Shown piece after piece: positions 1-12,600 of a stretch of 64,000 bases of DNA. Origin of the DNA: Acanthopleura granulata. Its lineage: Eukaryota; Mollusca; Polyplacophora; Chitonida; Chitonidae. The notes beneath the pieces are model-generated. The model searched no databases. It saw nothing but the letters and a program-made list of their open reading frames with translations, and had not been told where the DNA came from. Position numbers and translations under genes: made by a program. Location: positions 12,789,227-12,853,226 of the forward strand of contig JABBOT010000007.1 of assembly GCA_016165875.1 (NCBI GenBank). The letters run 5' to 3'. Each line of letters begins with the position of its first letter. Position 1 is the stretch's first letter.

Positions 1-179
1 AGCACAAATAAAATTTTTCTCTTTTACCTTTTTGGAACAGGAGAGAGTTAAAGATTTAAAGATACTGACCGGAAGCTGACATAATGACATTATGTCACCA
101 CAACTGAGAGGCATAAGTGATAGACAAAACGCCCGAGTCCTGAACGTACATGTACAATGTTCCAGTACTCGGGATTTGA

Positions 180-395
180 CCAGGGTAAACCACCAACCTT
201 TGGCAAAACATGCATGCTAAACCGCGCTAACAGCCACATGAGTGCTGTCGTAAGCTTACAGTCAACAAGGCCCCAGAAGCAAAGACAGCAGGGGAACCTA
301 CAAATTCCCTGTCCACATGGCCGGGTTTGAACGCGCACCTCCGTGTGTCTTAGCGACTGAAACTCAGCCCCCTCGGCTACACCATGACCCGTTTT
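180..395 (-). mobile_element. tRNA-derived SINE (family 3), copy in arm A
   Basis: On the minus strand it starts GGTCATGGTGTAGCCGAGGG and contains the B box-like GCGCGTTCAAACCCGGCC, followed by a body beginning GGACAGGGAATTTGTAGG. It sits just after ARRDC exon 5 in gene sense, the same place as the copy after exon 5 of pseudogene B. Confidence 0.7.
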
Positions 396-427
396 CAATT
401 TTTAACACATGTAACAAGTTCATTCAC

Positions 428-610
428 CTTCAGTATATACTGTATGTCTATGATGCTACAGCCGTCCAGTCTGGATGGAGGAAGGGGTGGGATGTGTATT
501 TGGTCCCCGGACCACACATCAGACCCCCTTGGGGTGATCTCGGGATGGTTCAGCCGTGCCACCACACCAGTGCAAGTCTTGGTCTTTTTTGTTGCATGGA
601 AAGAAATCAC
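428..610 (-). CDS. ARRDC3-like: ARRDC copy A exon 5
   Basis: The 183-nt exon encodes ISFHATKKTKT, VARLNHPEI, then [19 protein letters not shown] and YILK. The PPLPPS motif followed by a cysteine and I-x-Y-x-LK is the conserved core of the ARRDC C domain. The acceptor follows TCTACAG and the donor is GTGAATG. A CAAA microsatellite lies just upstream in gene sense (650-679). The next exon is outside the window. Confidence 0.9.
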
Positions 611-3600
611 CTGTAGACAAAATCCAAATGAAAATGACGAAAAGCCGAAAAACAAACAAACAAACAAACAAACAAACAAGGATAAAACTAATATTTCAAT
701 TTACCTTAATTCTTCTGATTTTTGGGACAGTTATTGGTACTTTAATCTTGAAATCCTCCAAATTACATTTCGCTGCCATTTTTTTCGGAAAAGTAAAGGC
801 ACAGATAAGAAGGACTAACCACATGAAAGATGAAACTGTGTGTTCCTGTTACAATTTAATACATATACATTAACAGTTCAGACCAGGTCCCAAATATTAG
901 AGTTAGCGTGCATGTGTTAAATACTACAGCGTTTGGAGAATAAGCTCACCAACGTCAACCAGATACATGACAAACCTTTAGACTTAGGCGTGCCAGATTT
1001 GGATTTCAAAAGGGGAAACCCCTCTGAGAGGGTCTGATCGCCTGCAGGGCAAAATCACACATTACAGTAACAGGAATAAGCAAGGAAGGAGCCAATGCTC
1101 TCTCCTTGTAGCAGGAACAATGATGTTGTTCAGCATAATTCAAAGAAAATTCTAGGCCTTTGATTAGTCTATCTGACTTGGATAAGCTACCGAATTCGCA
1201 AAACTGGTAAACAATACGGTCTCATTTTTTCTGTATTCCAAGGAGTCAAGGATTCATGCGTCGGCGAATGTACGAGACAGTAACTTTTTTGTGCCTTTAT
1301 TTTCCAAAGAGTTCTAATGATTCAGCACTTAACAACATCAGAATGTAGAAAAGTTTCTTGTAGCATCTTTGCGAGGCTATTAAATTACAAACTCTTGTAA
1401 ATCGAATCGAAAATGATTACCTAGCTGTCGACATACAGGAAGTAATTTTTGCTCTGCGCCGTCAGTGTCCCGTCCCAGCCTTACTCCGGCACGATCTTTT
1501 GCTGTATGCGTATTTGTTGCTACATACAGACTAAAGACCGACAGGCCAGTAGAAGTGGTGGGCGGGCCGTGGACCGCTTGGTCGCTGGGGTCCCCCCCCC
1601 TCCTTCTACCACCTAGATCTCCAAAACCGCAGATTATTTTCACATAACATTGGCATGGTTTTGTTCCTCGATAACTTGCCTTCACACTGGTGTATAATAT
1701 ACGCATGGATGGTCAGTCGTTGATAACCTAAAGCTGAAAACGGTCACAAATCTCTTTTTCCCATTTGTCAGTGGCAAAGCGTCTTTGGCAAACCGTCATA
1801 TTTTGGCAGAAGTATCAACAAATGTCCTCTGAGAAGGCCTTTATTGTGATAAATTCGTTATACCAGCGTGTTGCGTGGGTGTACGGCCTGATACTTTGTT
1901 TAAGTAAAGATCAGTATAGTGCTTGCGAGAAAATACTCATATTCTCAACGAATTATCAAACCACGCAACACAGTGATTTAACTTAAAGTATTTGAGCAGC
2001 GTTAAACATCGATCAAACTGAAAGTTACGCTAGCAGTTCACAAATCAATACCCCTTCCCTCCCTAACTTACTGGAAATAAACCCACATACATGAACACTG
2101 GCTACTTCCGGCCTCCCCACGGATTAGTGTATCCCATCCAAACCCGCAGAAAATTGCTTCCGTCAAAACTCTGTTAGTCGCAAAAAAACGCAAAAGCAAG
2201 AAGCAATGTATCAGATAACGGTAATAATGGTAAGAGTGCAAATTGCTTACTTACAGTACTTAATTGTGTGTGTGTGTACGAATGCGTGAGGGCTCAATGA
2301 AAATTCGTCCAACTGGAACCCACCTGAAAATAGGTTGATTTCTGTAAATCCAATCGAACCTTTCCTTTTCTTTACAAAGCCCAAATTATTACTTTTCTCA
2401 AAATATCAGCCCTGTAAAATTTATAATGCCTGTCACTGCTTTAGCTTGTTCAATACTTACAATCATTGCAACACCACATCCTGTGCAGCTAGGGGTCTGG
2501 TATTTTCTGAAAGCCAATGATGTGAGCTACACTGTACAGATATGCGTATTCTTCACAAATAAGACAAAATGCGCTATAGCCTCTTCACCAAATTACCTGT
2601 GCTAGTTCAGCATACGAGCATGTCATTTTGCGACTTGACCCGTTGGTAATTTCGGCGTTGATGACCATAACATCCCCTGGGACGTAGCCTGTCCTCTCCA
2701 GACGACAGGTGGCCTCAATGGGACCAGACTTACAGCAAAGACAACACAGGGTCTTTGCGTTCTGCCCCTGGGTAACTAACTGTAACACACCAAGTAACAC
2801 ACCAAGTCAGTGGCACCATCCAAAATGTATTTATTTGAATGGTGTCTATAAACGCCATAGTCTTAACAGATTGTGCAGTTCTCATTTGATTCCTTTTGCC
2901 AGAAACTGTCACAAAAGATGAGATATCATAACCTGTAACAGAGTGATAATGAAAATTGTTCCGTCACCGGCACATCTTTTCCAAAATACATGTATTGTGG
3001 CTGAAACATTAGGAACGAAGTTTAAAACCAATCAGTTATATGGGTGGAAGAAACCAGAGTCCTGTGAAAAACCATCGCCCTTTGTCTGAAACAGAGTACC
3101 TGACAAACGTCCTGACTTAAAGCTTCCCACATCAGTCGGGACAATTTAAGGCGAGTGAAACAGTCAGGGACATAACTTGCTTCAAAATATAAACAATACC
3201 GTATACCGTATAAACAATTTCAAGTAATGAACTTGAAAGGCCTCGGCCTTAAGCACAATGTAACGAATAGATAAAATTCCAAAAGATATTATGTATAATA
3301 CCAGGCCTTCATAAAATTTGACTTTAATATGACTTTAGTGACCTTGAAAAGGTTTCTTAATCATGCATCATGCCGGAGTGTAGGTGAGGTTATAGGTTTA
3401 GTGAAGTTTGGACACACTGTTCAAAAGACAGAGCGTTCACAACCCTTTCATAAAATTTAATTTAAATGACCCAATGACCTTGAGTAAAAAGGTCAAGGTT
3501 GCCGAAACTCAACACGATCCTTCCTCATGCCCAAGTGTAAGTGTGGTAAGTTGGTGAACTTGGGCTAAAGCATTCTAGAGACAGAGTCTGTACGAGCCTG

Positions 3601-6600
3601 CGATAAAATTTAACTTAAATGACCCCAATGACCTAGAAGAAAAAGCCAATGTCGCCGAAATGTTCTTCATGTCAATGAGTAGGTGTGGTGTAAGTTTCGT
3701 GAACTTGGGCTAAAATGCTCTTGAGATAGAGTGTTTACAAGAAATTCATTTAAAAGACAACTATGGCCGTTAAGAAAAAACGGTTGCTGAAAATCAATAG
3801 GGTCCCTCCTCATGCCAATGTGTACGTGCGGGGTAACTATAGGCTAAACAGTTCTAGAGTTCAAAGCATTTTGAAAGAGACGTTTACATATCCTTTGTGA
3901 GCAGGCGGAGAGACGTACAACCGATCATCGAAAAGGAAAATCGATGCTACGATTTATGTATCTTGAGATAGTCAACACTTCAGCCAATTTTCATTCAATT
4001 CGGACATGTTAGCATGTACTGGATGAACAGATGTGAAATTATTTATTTATTTACTTGTTTTATTAACATTTTTCGCCGTGCTAAGAATATTTCACTTATA
4101 CGACGGCGGCCATCATCATGCTAGGAACTGTGTATCTTGAATCTGTTGGTTAGATTTGGACAAAAAACTGTGGGAGTAAAGTTTTGAAAGAAATGTTAAT
4201 AGGGTGGATGAACGAACAGAAAGACGGGCAACCCATCACCAAAATGTAAAATCGATACTACGAATTATGTACATGCATCTTTATGTAGTCTACACTTCAA
4301 CCAAAGACTGTGGATGAAGTAGCGTTTTCGAAATGTTAACATATTCAGGATAGACAGACAAACGGACAACCGATCATCGAAATGGAAAATCGATACTATG
4401 AATAATGCACCTTAATGTAGTCTGCACTTGACCCAAATTTCGTTGAAATCGGACAAAAACTGTAACAGGAATAGCGTTTTACAGGAAAAGTTAACAGACG
4501 CCGGACAGGATGGCAGATGGACGGAGGAGAACTTGCTAATACATCACCTCTTCTGGTCTTCTGATTACATATTATTCGTCTTCTTTTCCCCTCAATCCTA
4601 CCAAACTTATGACTAGATCAACACTTTCTGATGTTATGTGGTATGATATACATTGTCGCATGGTTTTTCCAGTCCCAGCCTGATTTTTCCGAGAATCAGT
4701 CTTTCAGTTCCACAAAGTCCAAAAAAAAAAAAAATTTATCGTCTTTAGGGGACTACTCTAGGTTTACTGTTGAAACATGACAGAGTACCCTCTTTGAATA
4801 AAAAAAACAGTGGGCACTACCATATGAGGCCTAAACATTTCGCCCAAGAATAAGTTTTAACGTTAATGGTTTGTCAGACAGAATGACATCCTATTGTCTG
4901 AGTGTAAATTTCAGCACCAAAAGTAAGACTATAACATTCATTTATCTCCAAAAATACCCTTGTTGGGGAGAGGGGGTTAGGGTAAATGCAGTACCCATTG
5001 TAAAGACATGAAAATCACAACATACTGACCATGGCCAAAGGTTCCCGGTTCAAATCCAGCAGGTTGATCACTGTGAAGGCAGCTTTGGTTTTGTGGTCAA
5101 ACTTCCAGGGTTTACCAATGATTCCCGTGATGGTGTAGCGTATCCTGCCCACCGGCCCCTCAAACGAGGACGGGATACCGTGAGGAAGCTGTAACCTGAA
5201 CTGGTACGTGTATTGCCCGGCAGGGTGGGTGGGATTATCACCACTAGCCCCTGGGGCTGCGTGAAAAACAAAACAGGAAAGAAAAAGACATCTGAACATT
5301 ATATACTTTTACTTATTGACTAGAATGAGCATTACAGCAAAGTCTCCAGAGTAAGTTGTGCTCACAACTTTTTTACCAGGGTGTTCAGTATACATGTAGT
5401 TTTAGCATTGCAAAATCCACGCGTATTCATGTTGGCCTCACAAACTGAATATTGAGAACTCTTTTTACTGGGATGTTCAGTATAGATGTAGTACTGCAAA
5501 ATCCAGAAATATTAATGTTGTCCCTCTTCGGCCGTATGTGGGAAGGTCTGCTAGTAACCTTCGGATGTGTTTCCCCTGGGGCTCTGTCTGGTTTCCTCCC
5601 ACCTTACTGCTAACCGCCGTCGTAATTTCTTGATTACGGCGTAAAACACAAATCAATGAATTAAATAAATATCAATGTTGTCCTCACAAATACTACAATA
5701 CAGTAACATTGGGAAAGTACACCAGTATACCTGTGCATGGACACATTTGTATGTATGTACATGTATGTATGTATGTTTATCCTGAATCAGACAAAATCCT
5801 CTGCTTTTGAATGGACAGTAATGGTCACGTGGTAGACGTGTATAACTCAATAACCAGCAGCAGATGCTACAAGCGCCTGATTACTCAACAGTAGGGAGAA
5901 GGCCATGACGTAACAGCTACAATGTGACGCAATGCTTGACAATTCAAAACTCGACGCGACAGGAAATTAATGTTGAAGCTTCTTTTTTAAGTGTAGTTTA
6001 TGGGGTTTTCCGCGGGATAATTCGTTTCATGGTCACTAAGTGAAAGGATACGAATCTAATATGGGGTCAACAAGCTTCCCACAATTTCATATCCTTTCAC
6101 TCAGTAACCATGTAACTAATAATGTATGAATGCTTGAGTTTGAGCTCGTGCTCAATAATGTTTCAGTCATATGACGGTGAGGAGTCCTGAGGATGTATAC
6201 ATAGTATGTCTAGAGTGTATCACTCCGTCTCTCATATTTTTAGTAACACTGAACTTACGAATTCAACAGCTCATAGACAGGGATTTAACTGAATGCTGAC
6301 TGGACGCTCTGTTATTTCCCATCAACTGTGTACAGTGCTTACAAGTATACATCCAAGCACACAGGTAGATAATTCACCCATGCAGATCTTTACAGGAAAA
6401 ATCGATTCACATATTTATTTAATAATAATATTTCACTTACACGACAACAGTCAGCAATATGCTGGGAGGCATACCGACAGGTTGTAGGCAGGCCTTCCCA
6501 AATACATGTACGGCCCGATAGAGGAAGCCAGTCTGTGCTGGACTTGAGCTCACAGTGACCTGATTGGCAGGCTTGTATGTGGAGTTTGTTACAACTGGAG

Positions 6601-9600
6601 ACGGGAGGCAAGTGCTCTGTGGCTAATAGCACAGCAAAGGGACGAGCCACAGAAACATGCATGGTCTGTGTACATTCATATTTTTTTTCTAACAAAGGTC
6701 GCGTTGGCCTAATTTAGTAAAACTCCGCATAGTTGTACATGCTGTGAATTTCTGCAATACAACTACATGTACATTAAATACATCAATATGAGATGAGTCA
6801 CACATGTATATTTTAAGGCTGGTAAAGAAATTCCAAAGAACTTTGTTCTGTCGGGAATGTATTCACATTCTGTCCACGGAGATCCTGCTGCTTGTAAACC
6901 GAGAGCATGTAATGCTGTACCTGTACTCGCAGGCCACTATTTAAGACCAGAAGGGGCCTCCATGGCTCAGTCGGTTAGCGTGCTAGCGCAGCGCAATGAC
7001 CCAAAAGCCTAACACCAATGCGGTCGCAACCTGCGGATGGTCGTGGGGCTATGCCCGGTTTCCTCCAATCATAATGCTGGCCGCCATCATATGAAACCGA
7101 AATACTGAATCATGTATCGCCTTGCGTCATTTGTGACGTTGCCACAGTACTCTACTATCCACTGTTAATGACCAGAGGTTATCCTACCTTTACCATACAA
7201 GACAACGATCTGGTCGAAGTAGCTCTCGTTGGCCGAGTAATGGTGGGTCACCCTTGTTGTGCTTTTCCCCGTGCTCGAGGTGTGCTGTTCTGTCCAGTGC
7301 ACATTTGCGGCCCCGGAGAACAGTAATCTAATACCTGTAAGAATTAACAAGGGATTGAAAACCTCAAACAAGGTGAATAACTGAGAAGGATATCATGGTG
7401 GATTGGTGATCATTCAGGACCAAGGTACACAGGATCCTCCCATTTAAATCCTCACTGCAGAAGACAGGCACCATTCTAGATTTACAACGGGACAGAATAA
7501 TAATGTTTCGTGAAGTCCTTGATCTTGAGAAAGCACACTTCAAGTGGAATGAATGAATGAATGAATGAATGCTTATTGTTTAACGCCCTACTCAAGAATA
7601 TTTCACTTATACTGTCTCCTTCGTGCAGGGTGGATTTCCACCGTATTTTTTATCTGGTGCTGCCTCACCGAGGCGACTTGCCGAAGACACCCAACAAGCC
7701 CCCTCCTCCAGTCACATTATACTGACACCGGGCCGACCAGTCCACCCTCTATCCTCTTATTGCTGAGCGCCTACCGAGGAAGCAGGATGTACCATTTTTT
7801 AAAAGTCTTGGTATGACCCGACCCAGGTTTGAATCTCCCCGTCGGAAAGCGGACGCTCTACCAACTGGAGGGTCACTTCAAGTGGACGTTACCGTCTTAA
7901 TATACAAGCCTGAAATATGAAGTATACCATGCACGGTGAAAAACTATTTGTTGTCAGTGACTGATAATCTGACATCAAGACAAAAGCAACATACATATAT
8001 AAGCAGTATGTACCCATGCATCAACAGACCCTTTCACCTAACTGTTAAAGAACGCTGGTAGTAAAGACAGTGAAATTTTCCATATAAAACCAAAAATAGC
8101 AAACAACGGCGGGCAATTGTGAGATTTTTGCGAAACTCAGTAAGTCTTGTCCAAGGCCAGCAGTTTGCCTTCCTTTAGCTATGGACTATAATAAACAGTT
8201 GCTGTTCACTTGCACGAACTTGCAAATGATGGTTTCTGAGTACGAGTACATACCTATTGCTTATTCAAGGGTTCAATGTTTCCACAACAGACAATGTACA
8301 TGTACCTGCCAGTTTGTCCAACACACAAAAGTACAGTTGACATCCCTACCACTAACCTCTTTGATCACGACTCAGACCTATGTCACAGTGAGAGTGAACC
8401 TGCTCAAAATGAACCAGAGATGCACCAACAACCAATGACGTTGAAAGTTACACATGAGATAGAAACATGCGCAAATTGGACACATTTGTGTGCCAAAGGT
8501 TCTCAGCCGGAGAGGCAAGGCCACTGGTAAATACAAGAACTGGTCCAACCTAGAATTTTCTGATCATCGGTATATGAATGGCGAAAAAGCACCACTAGAC
8601 ATGCGTTAGGTACAAAAGCTAGAAACTCTAAACAATGACTCAACAATGTGGAACAAAATGTACATAATTTGAAAGACATAAATTTTGCTGATGCCAAAGC
8701 CACAGAATTAGAAAGTTGGGAAAATCACCACAAGGTGGATATGTACTATTACGGAGATCCCAAATTAATGTGTTCGGAAAGCGGGTTTAGTGGCACGAGG
8801 TTCGAACTTGCTTAGAACGCAACACTTGCCAAAAGATTTGCCCACTTGCGCTACCGAATCTCTCTGTGTTGGCTGTGAGGTTTGCCTTAAAAGGAACGAC
8901 AACAAAAAGTATAACCAAAGATATTTCAGAAGATGGGTCCATGCAGACCTTAACGGATATAGACATTTTTTATGACGTGCTTGGTAACTCTACAAACCAC
9001 ATTTTAATCTAGAATTCTTACGAGGCCATGGGATGCGCCAGTTTAGAGAAACCGGAAACACGAGGCCGTGTCATCCGTACCCTACGCTCTTCAGTATTAT
9101 AGATGAGACACTCCTTTGGGTGCGAAGAACGGCCCTCTTTATTACTGCAATCAAAGGCCACGCATTGTGGCCTCCTGCTTGAGATCTTCGAGAATAACTC
9201 CAGACGTACTCCAGAATCACTTTCTCGTTGAAAATGGCTTTAATTATAAAAGAATTGTCTCGTAATCAGAAGAAAATCGGCAGAATTAGCTCTACTTCTA
9301 CATGGGAATGTGATGAACTTGGAACGGGTGACGTCATAGCGGAAAGAGATGCCTTTTGGGGGATTGGAAATATCTGCCGCGGGATTGGTTAAACTTGAGC
9401 CCGTTCGATTTTCCCTCCGTGGGCGTTTGTGCTTACTTTGAAATGAGACATTTCGGTTATCCTACACCACAAAAATAAACGGTGACGTTTTTGGAAGTAT
9501 GAATGGAATTCTTCATCGATACATGTTTACATCTGGCCCGGTGATGTCTTTGTCTTTAGTGCTTTGGAAACCCCTCCCCATCTGCATAAATACAGCTTTC

Positions 9601-12600
9601 TTGCAAGGATGTGGAATGTCTCGAGACGTCTTCATAAAGCTACCTGCAGAAGCTTATGCTAATGGCAAAATATGGGAGATGCGCTGGTACCAACGAGTGT
9701 GTAAAATGTTAAACTGTGGTGGTGTAAAATCACAAGTCGATCCAGCTGTTTTCACTTGGAATTATAGTCCAACATGTGTGTGACATACTTACTGTCATGT
9801 TGACGACTTTATATGGGAAAGCACCCGTGACCTGGAGCACAACGCTGTCCCCATAGCTAAATCTTGCTTCAGAGTTGACCGTGAGGAAGAAAAGGACTTC
9901 TCGTATGCGGTCATAGATATATCTTCCTCTGAGACACGCATCAAGTTGGAGCAAAAGGACTATTTAAATAATTTAGAGCGCATCCTCATTACCACGTCGA
10001 AGACGCTGCAGCCTGTCACCACTGGGTAAAACGGAAATGGGCCCTTACAGATTTAAAAGGGACAGATACTTTGGACCGCACGACCAACTCGACCAGGTGC
10101 CTCGCCTGATGTCTCTGATTTGGAAGCCTCACAAACGCATGGAACCTGGCCAATTTGAATAAGGTTATTCGAAAACTGAAATCTTTCGATCCGAAATCTG
10201 AAAGATTTGAGATTGGTGTTCCAGGGCCTGAGTGATCAACAATCTCTAGAAGTGGTTGCATCAAGTGATGATTCCTTGGCAAATTTACAACATATGGCCA
10301 CATTTGATCAATATTTTGGGTTAAACAAGGCAAAATGTGAAATTTTGTTTACGACGGGTTCTAGGAAATGATTGAGCGAAAGGCAATGAAAGAAGTGAGG
10401 TGGATCCCGGCTAGAACACAGTTGGCTTACAGCCTCATCGTCATTCAGATTACTGATTATCTACAGGACAGCAGCTATGTTATTTTTGGACTGTTAACAG
10501 GAGTGTTGTGATTCATGGATTGTGAGCTGCATCAAGTGCTATGATTCTGGAGAACACCTGGCAACTCCACTTTGTGAAGACTGTTAATAACTCCATACAA
10601 TTTTAATTACGTTCAATTCACTTTTATAAAAAGCAATTTCTGTGTAATCTGATATAGTGATTTTAGTGGGTTTACGGATATCAAGCATCTGTGCATTCCT
10701 TTGCGTAAGACTCCACTGATCGACTCATTCACCCGACGTTGCAAATATCTGTGAACATTTTCTCATCTTTCACTCTCTCCTCTTTCTTAGACGGCGGACT
10801 TAATTTATCTTTTAAATAGAGAGCAGGTTGTTAGCTCACCATGTGCAAAGTCGCTAGTTGCAATAATGTACCTCTCGCTTTTTCGAGTGGCTCGTAAGCG
10901 CCGCGAGAGTTACAATGTACTAGTATTTCGTTTTCTGAAGGGTCTATCTTCTGACTGAGGACTTTCATCGTTAAATACATGTATCTTCAAAAATAAGACA
11001 TCCAGACATCCGAAAGCTGTCCAGAAAATTACAGGCGTGTATACCGATTTACCTACACCAAAAGATTCCACTTACGAACTCGTTTCCGCCATTTTTACGA
11101 TATTTCAAAACAGAAACAACACAGACCAAATCACGGGACACAAGCTCTCTGGTTCTTGTCGTGAGAGGTCAACAAGTAAGAGATGTCAAACTATCGACTC
11201 TGGACAACTTTTCCCTCACAAAAGGGTGGATTGACGAGCTTTTTCTTCGATAGAATTGTTTACAAGCCAAAAGAATGAGAGAGTCGATAACAGATGATAA
11301 ATTATTACCCAAATGTCAGGCAAATAGCTATAACAAACGAGGAGGCCTAGGTCACGATTTTGAGGTCTAAGGGAACTCTCGAGCTAACACGAGTTTCGTC
11401 TTGGAGGTTGTTGTCATATTACAAAGGCTAAATGGATGCAAAACGAGCTCTTCAGAGGAATTTTTTGTTATTGGTAAGTCCGTTTATGTGCCGGGGATCT
11501 TCTGCGCAACTTTTGGATTGTTGCGCGGCTTATTTTTGAAGATATTTATCGATAAAAGTTCTCAATCAGAAGGTCGACATTTCAGAACACGAAACATACT
11601 GCAACCCTGGTGACGACAACATGCCTCTGGAGGAAGTGGCTACACAGTGACGTGTGTCTATTGATAGCAGTAGGACTATCAACGCAGGAGAGTGACTTCC
11701 GGGAAAAAGGAATCTGTGCATACTGTGCATGGAGGGAGCGGAATAAATGTGTTACTGGCGTGTTACCCGAGAGTTTCTGTAGTGTAGTTATTAGTTCAAC
11801 ACTGCTTATTGCCACCAAAAGGCAAGATCCCAATGATTTTTTTCTTGCTTTAAACAGTACTAATCAGGCCTAAGTTTTTGATTTTGAGCAGGAGTGTGAT
11901 TATCACTCTCCTTGAAGAAGACCAGGAGTGTGATTTGTACAGCTAGATTCACACTTCCCTGGCTCTTTTTGCTCACCTGAATTCTGTTTTGAGTGTACCA
12001 CGTGTGGGAGAGTAAAGGAACGCCTCAATTATGAAGGCCTGACTAATATCTGTCCCCCAAATTAGAAGTATTAGGGTACATGTAACTGAATGTGCAATAC
12101 ACAATGTAAATGTTGTAGACATCCCAAGCTCACAAACATTCGGTGTGCATGTCAAAAGGCTGGCTTTGGTGTATGTCTCCACTGAAGAATTAAATCTGCA
12201 CCACTGTCACCGTACACCCTGTAGACTCACACATTAATCAAGAGGACACAAGTTGTTTGATCTCTTATACTGTAAAAATATACACTTGTACAAGCCTGCA
12301 CATACATGTCAGTGTCTGCCATTTTTGAAAACAACCCTTTGAACACAATGGTACAAACATGTTGTCCGTGTTTTACATACCAGACAAAGGTCACTTGGAT
12401 TATACAATTTTCACCAAGGGGTCTTTTCAATGCCAGGAACCTATCCAACATCTTTACACAGACATTAAGATGGTATACATGGCTTAGCGGGGACATTTCC
12501 TGTAATTCAGCAACGATACAACAAGTATATTCATTCAAGTAATGAAACGGGGCAGGGAGAACGTTAGGCTTTCCTCTTCATTCACAAATAACCTAGCTAC

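Larger units (their letters stand above)
5251..7187 (-). other. Copy A intron 2
   Basis: It holds SINE family 1 pieces at 5520, 6405 and 6953, a family 2 fragment at 6125 and the 6028-6112 hairpin. Nothing coding was recognised. Confidence 0.65.
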
